This document shows positions 22,601-32,704 of a stretch of DNA of 64,000 bases, piece after piece. The position numbers were made by a program, and so were the translations under genes. Under the pieces are notes generated by a model. The model worked only from the letters and a program-made list of their open reading frames with translations. It searched no databases and had not been told where the DNA came from. Numbering within the stretch: position 1 is the stretch's first letter; every line of letters begins with the position of its first letter. The DNA is from Zasmidium citrigriseum (taxonomy: Eukaryota; Ascomycota; Dothideomycetes; Mycosphaerellales; Mycosphaerellaceae): NCBI GenBank assembly GCA_002786025.1, contig NHNW01000004.1:124001-188000 (forward strand), in the 5' to 3' direction.

Positions 22601-23438
22601 TCTGTCCTCTGCTCTCCGCAGCCTGCACAACGTCCATGCAATGCCATGTCGCGGACGTGTGAAGTGTGGGTGTGTTGCGGCTCAACATGTTCCTCTTCAC
22701 CGGGCTCGTTGTGTCGTGGTCGCGGAAGCCAAGATTTGGGCTTGGCGGACGCGATGGGTCCACTTTGTGTGAACTTACCGCGGCGTCGGTTCTTGCGGCT
22801 CTGAACGTATTGAACGTATCGATGCACTGTTCCATATGTCCGTCGCTAGAGGAACTTCCATGGCTTACGCTTCGACTCTCCGTTCTCGTATTCAGCAATG
22901 TCTGCGGGGTTCCCGGGATGTAGTGATCTGAGGATGGAATCCGTATCGTCATATGAAGAAAGCGGTCTTCTTTCGGATTTGGGGGCCTTTGGCTGGCTCT
23001 GCTGGGCTCTTGGCCGGCTCTGCTGACGGAGCGAGGTTTGACTTTGTCGTCTGCCAATAGACTGCTGACGCTCGAGCGGTGCTTGTGGCTTGATTTGGAG
23101 CTCTCGCGCAGGCTGCTCGGTTGCCGCAAGGACTGGGATTGTCTGTGATGGTGGACTGCCTCCATCTCTGTCGACTTCTTGAGTCGCCACCGCGAAGTCG
23201 ATCGGCTTGGACATTCTGACGACGACTGTCGAGTATCTCGGTTTCGAAGATGGCTTGACTCTGTAAGGTGCGGATGCTGATCGCTGGTTGAGCGCTTGGA
23301 AGGCGGTGGCGGTTCAATGTAGAGAGCTCTCGCACCGTGACGAATGGCAACCGTTCGAGCAGTCTTGAGGTCGTGAATCGCGCTGTCGTCGTCTATGTCT
23401 CCAACTCTTCTGGCAGAGATACTGCCCGATGTTGACAT
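19656..23438 (-). CDS. Cdc20/Fizzy-family APC/C activator, AMA1/Mfr1-like
   Basis: One long open frame of 1260 aa. The C-terminal 400 residues form a WD40 propeller starting near DIPVIPFRVLDAPALRDDYYCSLLAYSP, the typical Cdc20/Cdh1/Ama1 entry. The C-box needed to bind the APC/C is DRFIPGR (605-611), and the protein ends in the diagnostic Ile-Arg tail (AAIR). It should recruit substrates to the anaphase-promoting complex. The YYCSLLAY entry and the VWTVGG linker resemble fungal meiosis-type activators (Ama1/Mfr1) more than Cdc20 or Cdh1. The N-terminal 600 residues are disordered and S/P/R-rich, making it about twice the length of yeast Ama1 (593 aa). Unrecognised introns in the N-terminal half are possible. 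Confidence 0.82.
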   Translation of the reverse strand: MSTSGSISARRVGDIDDDSAIHDLKTARTVAIRHGARALYIEPPPPSKRSTSDQHPHLTESSHLRNRDTRQSSSECPSRSTSRWRLKKSTEMEAVHHHRQSQSLRQPSSLRESSKSSHKHRSSVSSLLADDKVKPRSVSRAGQEPSRASQRPPNPKEDRFLHMTIRIPSSDHYIPGTPQTLLNTRTESRSVSHGSSSSDGHMEQCIDTFNTFRAARTDAAVSSHKVDPSRPPSPNLGFRDHDTTSPVKRNMLSRNTPTLHTSATWHCMDVVQAAESRGQMPTDLLAQSPGCVDRSGTGKTPWRFHTTQVDGSAPTSQFQYIPPCPSLIQDPIHNRSLRHVDEFQEAPRAAKAQSPATLYPASGPPILRPSPGQNQDFQGLHANKSRTVVSGINMKLDTEKRRLSRSAKEDEGVDLPPPSAEALTSSPISPYNVSDGQTTPEDYNTPLTSPCVSPRKSPSPLHDDLAYNLSLIQLDGGRDSSDSAGDDDFPFEQPPPLDEDAICFDISKITIDDSTPEHHRPDLTQVDPEGQPQPALEVAPEDATPLTRASKAKDGPAFPFPNQTARNQSLMLPAQRHPSRLLRFCEQNATPRQRTFMAGTLESPDRFIPGRTATPNKDALLLRKPAKKRVDLRRPAPTVELSDPFGPNVSHSARMADRFATIRTPSTVNRPVSVSGTAVPDAVSRGRRAVSNRAVWTVGGTTVTEGIASITNGRGGRVTSRTSAPHYTADFLRRQAPSDDEIQHSQRLAVAMEIKPGARMIPNSSPLTTSSPSSPRRSSCSNIGGKQTVWKNSAWEKSSPSTPSKPPKQKPKDIPVIPFRVLDAPALRDDYYCSLLAYSPTAQCLAVGLGAHVYLWSEARGTVPTHIPDSLTAPFGAHVTSVSFSSREGGKAILAIGRANGRITLWSPQDTDPRFDSEQPAPISCVSFRPTTVNRPSVREPSMTVATEELLVGDEVGNVYYYSIEWPSPDDRDLFGWHGSMTLLARISCHTQQICGIAWSKDGELFATGGNDNQLLLFETKKLFTKNRGGNSVMSSVRVRNGSSTGSDSVVGQGRVLAITPGQQKHLFTLNAAVKAIAFAPWQPSLLAAGGGSNDRCIHFFHALSGATLATIDCHAQVTSLVWSEKKKEIAATFGFAQPNHPYRVAVFSWPSCQRVVSIPWWSEERALYAVAYPGGPSGRPTEDRRNRLDSEGRAWHGRRTRDEGCLVIATSDASIKFHEVWPERSEKGRREGRPGGLLGGSMILEDGVSFEVEREAAIR

Positions 23439-23884
23439 GCTCCGCCGCGGGTCGCAACGTGGTGATGAGGCCTAGAGGATGGAGAAATCGCTTGGTACCG
23501 CATTTGATGGATCGATGAGGAGGTTTAAAAGAGTCAGGTGGATGGTAAAGCACCAGCCGCTGCTCTCGAGATTCGCCTCAAGAGCACATGAGTAGCATGT
23601 GACAGGCAGGTTTCGCACCAAAATCAATCCACAAGACTGATGGAAGAGGACTGCCGGGGGAATTGCTGCTTGTTAGTAGTGCACTCGAACCTGTGCCGCT
23701 GCACAGCTGGAGCAATGGTGTTATCTTCAGAAGCAGGTTCGTAGAAGAGGCAAGCAATAGCGTCACGCGACTGGGCCTTCTCCAGGTGCTGCTGCTGATT
23801 GCTGCTGCCTCCGCCTTCACATGCCACGCCTTCCACTCACTCCACTTCGCATCACATGGCAACATCTTGACACATTGAATGGCA
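23439..23884. other. Divergent promoter AMA1-like/BET4
   Basis: About 445 bp between the starts of two divergent genes. It contains no convincing ORF or repeat. Confidence 0.55.
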
Positions 23885-25116
23885 ATGGCGAGCGTGAGTG
23901 ATAGAAGGGGAACGAGCAGGAGGGAGTGAAGTCAAGCTGACTTCTGCCCAGCACGGAGTTCCCCGCGTCACCGGCGCCCCCGACAAGAGCGAGCAGGCGA
24001 GGGAAAAGGAGCGCAAGCAGATCGAGCAGTACAAAGACCTCGAGCGGAGTGTGGTGGAGAAGGTGTGATCTGATCTTCATCAATGTTGTTTCAATGGCTA
24101 ATCAAATGGACTAGATCAAAGCAAAAGACTACTCCAACACCACCCTCCAGCTCACAGGCGCCCTGCTCAAGCAGAACCCCGAGTACTACACGATATGGAA
24201 TTACCGGCGACTGATACTAGAAGATGTTTTCCAGAAAGAGCTTGCTTCCAACAAGGATCCGGCACAGGCTGAGGAGAAAGATGCAGCGGCCGCCGAGAAG
24301 GCAGGCCTGACTTTGGCACAGCAAGAGATCGTCCTTCTCATCAAAGAAGACCTTCAATTCCTCCTTCCACTTCTAAAGCAGTTTCCGAAATGCTACTGGA
24401 TCTGGAACCATCGTCAATGGCTCTTGACGACGGCGACCAAGCATGTGCCCTCGCATGTGACGCTGGAGTTGTGGAAGGGTGAGCTTGGTCTGGTGAGCAA
24501 GATGCTCTCACTCGATAGCCGCAATTTCCATGGTTGGAACTACAGACGAACGACGGTCAAGTACCTGGAGGACTTGAGTGGAAAGAGCATGGTTGAGCCG
24601 GAGTACGAGTACACAACCAAGATGATCCAGAGCAACCTCAGCAACTTCAGTGCTTGGCACAATCGTGGCCAGCTGATCCCTCGTCTACTCACAGAACGCC
24701 AGTCTGGAGCCGAAGAGAGGAAGAAGCTGTTTGACGGAGAGTTCGAACTCATCACCCGAGCACTGTACACCGATCCATATGACCAAAGCTTGTGGTTCTA
24801 TCATCAATACCTGATGTCTGCACTGGACACACACAATCCCAAGAGCCCGGAGATCCTAGCGTCCATCAACAACGCTGACCGTCTGGAGTATCTCGAGCAA
24901 GAAATCGACAGCATTCGAGACATGTTGGACGGCGCCGAGGACTGCAAGTACATCTATCAGGCCCTGCTCGACTACTCACGGCGATATCTCGAGGTCGATG
25001 CCGGCAACAAGAAGATCACTACAGTCGAAATGAAGGAATGGCTTGACGAGCTGAGAAAGATCGATCCGTTACGAGAAGGTCGATGGAACGATCTGGCGGC
25101 GCAGTTGAAGCTTTGA
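23885..25116 (+). CDS. BET4: Rab geranylgeranyltransferase alpha subunit
   Basis: Three exons (introns 23894-23951, 24063-24114) give 373 aa. The first coding exon is only nine bases (M-A-S), joined to HGVPRVTG, a start typical of fungal Bet4 proteins. Five PPTA-type alpha repeats are visible: YYTIWNYRRLIL, CYWIWNHRQWLL, NFHGWNYRRTTVKYL, NFSAWHNRGQLI, and QSLWFYHQYLM. Together with the beta subunit Bet2 and Rab escort protein it attaches geranylgeranyl groups to C-terminal cysteines of Rab GTPases. The N-terminal HGVPR and the repeat spacing favour Bet4 over Ram2 (CaaX farnesyltransferase alpha). A dispersed repeat begins 50 bp after the stop codon. Confidence 0.92.
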
Positions 25117-25166
25117 GTATGGCCAACCTCTCCGAGTGATACAGTACAAACGGCAGCGATAATCCA

Positions 25167-25313
25167 CTCGATATTCCGGTCAAAGTGGAAGATGTCTCTA
25201 GCGATCCCGAACTTGCTCGAGAAGAGCTAAGAGTGTGATAAGCCCTCGAATAGCTTAGAGTGGCGTGCTCTCGTGGAGAGAGCGAATGTTTCAGTTTGAG
25301 CAGAAGAAGGAGG
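25167..25313 (+). repeat. 147-bp dispersed repeat, copy B (downstream of BET4)
   Basis: Partner of the intronic copy at 5976-6122 (opposite strand), same length and about 86% identical without gaps. The flanks do not continue the similarity: it has neither the GTAAGT donor nor the CTAAC/CAG acceptor that surround copy A. It lies in the presumed 3' region of BET4. Confidence 0.85.
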
Positions 25314-26832
25314 GTCGACGATCTTCGATGTTTCAACGCAATCTGGAGGACTTGCCGCTCACCGCAGCTTGGCGACTATCAGGTTTTCCGTACATTTTCG
25401 TCCCTCCAAGAGACATCGCCACGCTTGCAAGCGATGTGGAACTTGCGAACATCTCAACGTGATCCACCTTCTCGGAAACGAGCACCGTAGAAGTCGGTCG
25501 ACAATCCCGGTGATAGCGTTTGCGCTCTCGCGCTACTGCATTGGTAAGAAATGCGCCCTACGATCACAAGCAACATTGCACTTTTTGGGCCATCGTATTG
25601 ATCCTTCACGCTTCTTCCCATGCTAAGTTGCGATCATCTCTTGCGAACGGATGGAGTATCCCAGGGACTTGCAAACCGCTGGACCCTGATGTGGAGTTCT
25701 GGTGTTCTCCAGAGAAGCCATGTCCACATGAAGTCCTCTCGGTCGTTCATGAGGCTGAAAATTATGCTGACGCCACTGCAGCCCGTGGCGATCGTGGGTA
25801 TCGGCCGCTTCACGGACATCCAAGCGTCAGAGGTGAGCGAATGAGAAAAATTGCAGTGCTCCACAGTCACGCGATGCGTGAACTCTCCCGCGGTGGGTGA
25901 GATGAACGGTGGGCGGAGGGGAATGAAGCGATTTGGTAACAGCATCGTGGATGACCCTGCAGGCCGTTTTACTGCACGCGGCACGAACATGGCATCTTCA
26001 ACCCAAGATGCTGTCTCCTGCGAATTACGGAGAGACTGTGCATCTCACTCCTCTCACGCACGATGCAATGCTTGAGTCCTGGAAGAGATCCGAAGCCGAC
26101 ATAGCGGGTGGCGCAAAGTTCAAAGCTTGAATCCGCCGCAAGGTTATGCCAAGCATATGACATCGTGTCTGTGCTCCAAAGGGAAGGGCTAGCAGCGGCA
26201 TCGAATAACACCTCGACTCTGCTGCTGCACAAAGCACTGCTGCCATTCGCTCTACCATCCGCGTGACTAACGCCGTCGAGCATTCGCCTGAAGACGCTCC
26301 GAACCGAGAAGTGCAACAGGGACCTTCCTTTAAAGCTTGGTGACTTCCCTCGTCTCTGCAGACTCCAACTACACTTCTTTCCTTTCGCGAGGAGACACTT
26401 TTTTGAAGAGACAGATCCACTACCAACAACTCGAGGATTACTGTCTGTTTATCGTTTGAACAACATACTTAGCTAGGATTCGAAACGAGCTTCTCCCCTT
26501 CCCAGCTCACCACATCCAGCACTGTCCGGTGCCAGTGACGATATCGCGCCAGGATCCTTCGAACAGCGACACTCCAGCCTCCCAAAGCGCCTATCTTGCC
26601 AAAGCGACCATCATACCGCCAAAGGAATCGTGGACTGTGTTGACTGACTGGAGATCTGAAACCTTCCCCAGAGCGACATACCTCACGTTCGACGATCATC
26701 CTTGAGACCTCTCGCCCCAAAAGCGCCTTCCAGGATCTGTCACTCCAGCCCAAAGCAGCCTTCTCGTGAGTGAGGTCATTACTGGAACCGCGGCCAAAAG
26801 CACCAAACAAACACCGCACCCAAAGCACAACC
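25314..26832. other. Gene-poor stretch BET4-MFS transporter
   Basis: About 1.5 kb. Short frames occur in all directions, but none has recognisable domains. I see no terminal inverted repeats or tRNA. The last few hundred bases must hold the promoter and 5' leader of the transporter. Confidence 0.5.
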
Positions 26833-28793
26833 ATGGCGCCGTCGAACGGACCATCTTTGCTAAAGTTTCTTAACCCTTTCGCCAAACACGACGCTTCGGA
26901 ATTCCCTGATGTGTTGACCCCGCTCGATCAGTGAGTTTCACTCAACTTCATGTATCTGGGTCAACCAATAGCTAATGCTACTGCTATCGTTCAGAGCTGT
27001 GAGACATCACTCAGTGACAACGCTCAACAATGAGAGGAAGTCCAGTGTAGACACCACTGCCGATAAGGAGAAGGGCGAGCACTCACCTCCGCCTGCTTAT
27101 CCTGAGGCTACGGCCCCTGATGGCCAGCAGAGGCTGACGCTTGAGAGCTTGAGAGCCGAGATTGAAGATGATCTCGCTGCTGGCGGTCATGACTCTGCTT
27201 ACGACAGTACGCAAAGCATACTCCGCGCTCCGTGTCGTTGTTTGGTTTGGCTGACATCTTACAGAGAAGTCGAAGGTCATCAACAAGGCCATCCAAGACA
27301 TTGGAATGGGCCGATACCAATGGCAGCTGTTCGCTCTTGCTGGATTCGGATGGTTTGCCGATAATCTCTGGTGCGTTTCCAAATGGAAGATCTCGATGTG
27401 AGTGAATTCAGCTAACCTTCAGACGCAGGCTCCAAGGTGTTGCTCTCACACTCCCTTCACTTTCTGAGGAGTTCGGTGTCGATTCGAACACCGTCCGCTA
27501 TACCACACTAAGCTTGTTCCTTGGTCTCTGCATCGGTGCCTCGTTCTGGGGTATCGCATCAGATATCATCGGTCGTCGCCTGGCATTCAACTTCACGCTT
27601 TTCCTGGCCGGTGTCTTTGGTCTCGCAGCTGGAGGTGGACCTACCTGGATCGGCGTATGTGCTCTCTATGCCTGCGTTGGACTTGGTGTTGGTGGCAACC
27701 TTCCCGTGGATGGCGCCCTCTTCCTGGAGTTTCTGCCTTTCGCAAGTGGCAACCTCCTCACGCTGTTGTCAGTCTGGTGGCCAGTCGGGCAGCTCGTCTC
27801 CTCCCTCATCGCCTGGGGTTTCATTCCAAACTACTCCACCTACTGGGGATGGAGGTACTTCGTCCTCACGATCGGTGCCTTGACATTCTGCATGTTCATC
27901 TGCCGATTCTTCCTCTTCCACCTGTTCGAATCGCCGAAGTTTTTGCTTTCTCGCGGCAGGCAAGCGGAGGCTGTGGCCGTCGTTCATGGTATTGCCTACT
28001 TCAACGGTGCTAAGACCTGGTTGACTGAGGACGTCCTGAATGCTATCGGTGGACATCCAGACGAGGTGCCGGAACAGAAGCTTAGCGTAAAGCAAATCAT
28101 CGGTCGCTCTCTCAGCAAGTTCAGTGGTGAACGTATTGGCCCGCTCTTTAATGGCTGGAGACTCGGTGTTACGACCGTCTGCCTTTGGTTTATCTGGACA
28201 ACAATTGGCATGGGGTACCCACTGTTCAACGCTTTCCTGCCACAATACCTCTCGACGGCGGGCGGACAAGACGTCTCCGAGAACACGACTTACCGCAACT
28301 ACGTTATCACGTCCGTCGTTGGTGTTCCTGGCAGCATCTTTGCCTGCTACACTGTTAACATCAAGTATATTGGCCGCAAGGGAACCATGGCCATTGCTAC
28401 CCTTCTGAGTGGTATCTTCCTCATCCTGTTCACTCGAGGAACGACTTCTGGCTACCAGCTCGCCATGAGCAGTTTGGAGGCCTTCTTTCAGAATATCATG
28501 TACGGCGTGCTGTGAGTGAAATTCCCACTTTTGAAACACGTTCGACCGTTGCTAACATGCCTTCCAGCTACGCCTATACCCCTGAAGTCTTCCCAGCGCC
28601 AAATCGCGGTACTGGCACAGGAATCAGCAGCTTCTTGAACAGACTGGCTGGCCTCTGTGCTCCCATCGTGGCCGTTAACGCTGGTGCGGTGAACCCCAGT
28701 GCACCGATCTATGCCTCTGCTGGCCTTTTCTTTGCGGCGTTCATTGCGATGGTCTTGCTTCCCATCGAAACGAGAGGCAGACAGAGTCTCTAG
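26833..28793 (+). CDS. MFS membrane transporter, SV2/sugar-porter-like
   Basis: Five exons (introns 26931-26994, 27207-27264, 27371-27428, 28512-28567) with matching phases give 574 aa. After a roughly 120-residue polar cytosolic N-terminus come about 12 transmembrane helices, starting at RYQWQLFALAGFGWFADNLW. The helix 2-3 loop has the MFS signature GIASDIIGRRLAF. The stretch GLGVGGNLPVDGALFLEFLPF is typical of the synaptic-vesicle-2-like fungal transporters often annotated as membrane transporters of unknown substrate. The protein ends ...LLPIETRGRQSL, resembling the PETKGRSL end of sugar porters. Substrate unknown. Confidence 0.9.
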
Positions 28794-28930
28794 AAAACTC
28801 GAACGAGAAAGATTTACCGCAAAGGAATACAGAATGAAGGCATGACGACGGCCTCGAGTTTGATACCCAATAGATACGACTAAATGACATGCATAGTGTC
28901 GAAATATTGATATCTTGCCTCTGTGACGAG

Positions 28931-28974
28931 CTGGACCCCAGGCCCGAGTGGTATTAAGGTTGGTTATATGATTG
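28931..28974 (+). repeat. Imperfect ~45-bp direct repeat, copy 1
   Basis: Shares GGCCCGAGTG, then T-rich sequence and ATATGATTGC, with the segment at 29223-29268, roughly 85% by eye. Weaker similarity continues for about 35 bp to the right (a CTTCGGG or TTTCGGG core). Confidence 0.6.
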
Positions 28975-29222
28975 CCCTGACTGCTCTCCAGGGGGTGAGA
29001 AGGACTTCGGGTAGGAAGTAATGGGGCAAGTAAGCGAGTAAGTGAGCGGAGATGAAGGTAGGAGTGACGGCAGCCGTGAAGAGAAGAGAGGGGAGATGTG
29101 AAAGAGGATGTAAGCGAGCAAACGAGGAAGCAAAGGGAAGGCAAGTGAAGTGTAACCTACATCCAGCTTCAATCTTGCTTTCGAGAAGGGAGCTAATCTT
29201 CCAGCTTCATCGAAAGAAGGAC

Positions 29223-29268
29223 TGTGGACCACAAGCCCGAGTGTATCAAGGTTTGTCATATGATTGCT
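29223..29268 (+). repeat. Imperfect ~45-bp direct repeat, copy 2
   Basis: Second copy of the segment at 28931-28974, about 290 bp away in the same orientation, lying about 160 bp upstream of the SSU1 start codon. Confidence 0.6.
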
Positions 29269-29425
29269 CATATCTCTGGGCAAGAGACTTTCGGGCGGGC
29301 GGCTGCTGCGGACCTAGGCTTGTCCCTTCAACCTCTCACCCTAGTCCAGTCATGACTTCACTTCATAGCCAAAACATACACTTTTTCGACAACATCGAAA
29401 AACGACAGTCAATGATCGAGTTGAG

Positions 29426-30856
29426 ATGGAAGATAACAATCCAGCGATGACCGAACCCGCCACCTCACGACTTCGTTCTCCAAAACCACCACCCGAAGAC
29501 ACCTCCCAATCGAACGACCAAAACTCAACAAATCCACCACCACCACCACCACCACAACATGAGTCGAAAAACGACCACGGCTGGCGCCGCATCCTCCGCA
29601 ACTTCTCCCCCTCCTGGTTCAGCACAACAATGGGCACCGGCATCGTCTCCCTAATCTTCATCACAATTCCCTTCAAAGCCGACTGGCTCTACTACTTATC
29701 CCTGATATTCTTCGTTCTCAATGTGGTGCTTTTCTTCTCGGCGTTGACGGCTTCGATACTGAGGTATGCGATCTGGCCGGAGATTTGGGGCGTTATGATT
29801 AGGGATCCGGTGAACAGTTTGTTTTTGGGGACGGTGCCTATGGGGTTTGCTACGATTGTTGAGGTACGTGTTGAACGTTTTGGAGAGGGTGGGAGAGGTC
29901 TGGACTGATGATTCGGGGTAGATGTGGATATTCGTCTGCGTACCTGCTTGGGGAGAGTGGGCAGTGTGGTTTGCTTGGGCGATGTGGATTCTTGATTCTA
30001 TCGTCGCTGTGACCGTCACACTGACGTTGGGAATCCTTCTGTACGTCTTCCCCTTCCCTCTCCCCTATCCCCCAAACTCACAAGTTCTAGAATGTCCGCC
30101 TCCCACCAACGCTCCCTCGATTCCATAACCGCCGCCCAACTCCTCCCCATCGCCGCCACAATCGTCGCGGCAGGCACTGGCTCCGAAGTGGCAGCCGTAC
30201 TACCCAACCCCCAGCTCGCCCTCGGCACAATAATTGCCTCCTACGCCATGTGGGGAATGGGAGTTCCCTACGCCCTCTCTGTGCTAGTAATCTACTACCA
30301 ACGCCTGGCCCTTCACAAACTGCCACCGCGAGAAGTCATCGTGAGCTGCTTCCTCCCTCTCGGACCGCTAGGTTTCGGCGGATACACGATTCTCTATCTC
30401 GGGAAAGTCTCGAAGGAGGTCTTTCCCCAGACACATTCGATCGATCCTCTAGCTGGAAGGATCGCGTATATTCTTGGCTTCTTCATCGCTCTGATTATGT
30501 GGGGTTATGGTCTTGTGTGGTTTGCGCTGGCTCTGGCGAGCATCTACAAAGCCCGGCCGAAGTGGAACAATATGGGCATCTGGGGCTTCACGTTTCCCCT
30601 GGGCGTGTACTCTGTCAGTACGATTCTCATCGGCGAGGAGTTGCCGTCGTTGTTCTTCAGGGTGCTGGGGACGGTCTTTGGCGTTATGGTGATTCTGCTT
30701 TGGATCTTCATTTTCGCATGTACAGCTCAAGGAGCCTGGTCAGGTAAGCTGTTCCATGCTCCATGTTTGGCAAATTTGAAAAGAGAGGACCAGTCGTACG
30801 AGCCTGTGGAGGAAGAGAAGAGAGTCGAAAGTGCAGAGAGCGTACGACAGCGATGA
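29426..30856 (+). CDS. SSU1: TDT-family sulfite efflux pump (SSU1-like)
   Basis: Three exons (introns 29864-29921, 30041-30090) give 440 aa. After a polar, proline-run N-terminus comes the TDT (tellurite/dicarboxylate) fold with about ten transmembrane helices, opening with NFSPSWFSTTMGTGIVSLIF and continuing with MWIFVCVPAWG, LPIAATIVAAGTGSEVA, the PLGPLGFGGY loop and FTFPLGVYSVSTILIGEEL. These match fungal Ssu1, which exports sulfite across the plasma membrane and confers sulfite resistance. In dermatophytes the same family supports keratin breakdown. Malate transporters (Mae1) share the fold, but the PLGPLGFGGY and TFPLGVYS sequences favour Ssu1. It converges with the amidohydrolase gene, 82 bp apart. 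Confidence 0.9.
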
Positions 30857-30938
30857 CGAAGAAAAGCACTTGAATGCAGAGACGTACCATCAGATACCCA
30901 TGTTGAAAAGTTTTGAGCTTCGTTGCACTGCTATATGA

Positions 30939-32704
30939 TCAATGCCCTCGCGCAGCACGGAGCTTATCGTACCTCAAGACCGCGCCCATGAGTACATTCG
31001 CGCCGTCAGAACACTGCTCCGGAGTAGAGTACTCGGCAGGATTATGGCTCACGCCATCTCTGCACGGTATGAAGATCATGCTCGTAGGGAAGCGCTTGCT
31101 CGTATAAACGCTGTCATGACCGGCACCGCTCGTCATGAACTTGCCCCAGGCGCCGATGTCCAGGTCCTTGACTTCGCCATGGCCACACAAGTCGTTGCCT
31201 GCATCCTGCACGCATTTGATGCAGTCTTCGTGGAAGAACGTCGCAGGTGAGACAAAGTCGGTTCGCCATTCGACGCTGCATTGCCTTTCGCTTGAGGCGG
31301 AGCCTGAGTTGATGTTCTCGGCGTCCTTGCCAGCAGCAATCTGTTCAAAAGCCTCTTTGCAAGCCTCCTCAACCTCATCAACGACCTCATTCCGAGGGGA
31401 GCGAATGTCAAGACTGAATTGAACGAACCCGGGCACTGTATTGGTCGATCCAGGCTTGAGTGTCAAGATCCCTGTGCTGGCGAGCGCCTGGTGCTTATGT
31501 GCTATCTTGTGGCTGGCAAGAATCATCTTTGAAGCTGTCAGCAGGGCATCTGCACGATGTCTGAACTGCGTTGCGCCAGTATGACTGTCTCTGCCGCGGA
31601 CTGTGACTGTGAACCATTTATAAGCCTGGACACCGCGCACTACCCCTACGCGGCGGTTCTCAGCCTCAAGAATGGGCCCTTGTTCAATGTGGAGTTCAAA
31701 GTGGGCGGCCATTGGTGTGCTCTTGTAACTCGCTGGTACGGAGCCTAGATATCCAATACGTTCGAGCTCTGACTTCATGGTTGCAGTATCATTGGCAGGT
31801 ATCACAGACTTCAGGCTATGTGCATCCTCGAGCGGGATCGACTCGGCCCAGACACCAGATGAGACCATGGACTTGGGGAATCGGGCGCCTTCCTCGTTCG
31901 TCCAGTTTATCACGCCTACTGGGTATGTTGTCTCGATCCAGTTGTCATTGAGCGTCTTGAGCATCTCGACTCCAGCATGGACGCCTAGGATGCCATCATA
32001 TCGACCGCCCTTATAGAAGGTCAGAGACTGGACGTGAGAAAAGAATTGAATTGGAACGTACTGTAGGTTGCGTATCCAAATGCGAGCCAGCGTAAGTAGG
32101 ATGACCCTGATTCAATCCAGGTCTTACCGCAAACTGGTTACCCATAGCATCGACGGTCACCTTGCATCCAAGCGCCTCTGCAGTCTCAGCAAACCAATCC
32201 CTCGCCTGCTTATCCGAGTCCGACAGGGAAAGGCGGGACATGCCAATATCCGTATCGCCACTGTACAGAGAGGATCTCGTCAGCCATCAATCCAAAGCCA
32301 TGAGCTTCTCAAGCATGAAGTTTGGGTAGGAGGAAACAAATCAGTTGGCCGTTCCTGGTAACTCATCAAAGCCCACGAGAAGAGGGCGCAGACGAAAAAG
32401 GTGTGCATGTTAGGTGTTCTCATCATGTAAATCCTCCTCCATTTCCAACAATGAAATGCGGTCTGACTTACTCTCCCCATCTCTCTCCCTTTCCCCACTC
32501 ACACGTCGCGTGCAGGTCCTTCATCAATCTGTCCGAGTTGACGCGTAGAGACGCGAAGTCCCGCTCAGCCATGTCGGTGACGGCGATGAGGCATCGAGAG
32601 GCGCTGGCGAAGGACCGGCCTTGACGCCATTGTCGTCGTGGAGCCCATGATGACCTCGCGATGGGTTGTCGGAGGAGTGATGGTGTTGCTTTGCGAGCGA
32701 ACAT
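30939..32704 (-). CDS. M20-family amidohydrolase (N-carbamoyl-amino-acid hydrolase / beta-ureidopropionase type)
   Basis: Three exons (introns 32010-32061 and 32261-32471, the latter 211 nt) give 500 aa. Metal-binding and catalytic motifs are in order: GSHLDTQPTGGRYDGI, INWTNEEGARFPKSMVSSGVW, FELHIEQGPILE, RGRDSHTGATQFRHRADA, and TSGAGHDS with GVSHNPAEYS. These define the hydantoinase/carbamoylase branch of M20 peptidases, dizinc enzymes that hydrolyse N-carbamoyl amino acids, ureidoglycolate-type compounds or beta-ureidopropionate. The N-terminal 45 residues are rich in R, S and A without acidic residues, a plausible mitochondrial targeting signal. Exact substrate is not resolved. Confidence 0.9.

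Larger units (their letters stand above)
28794..29425. other. Intergenic MFS-SSU1 with an internal direct repeat
   Basis: About 630 bp between two plus-strand genes. It contains two imperfect direct copies of a roughly 45-bp segment (see the repeat entries). Otherwise there are A/G-rich stretches on the plus strand and no credible ORF. Confidence 0.55.

Noticed and set aside
17682..25116. GMC oxidoreductase with neighbours as part of a secondary-metabolite cluster
   Set aside because: The neighbours are an APC/C activator and BET4; no synthase, P450 or cluster regulator lies nearby.
26461..26490. GATTCGAAAC resembling a tRNA T-loop on the minus strand
   Set aside because: No matching acceptor, D or anticodon stems could be found at tRNA spacing.
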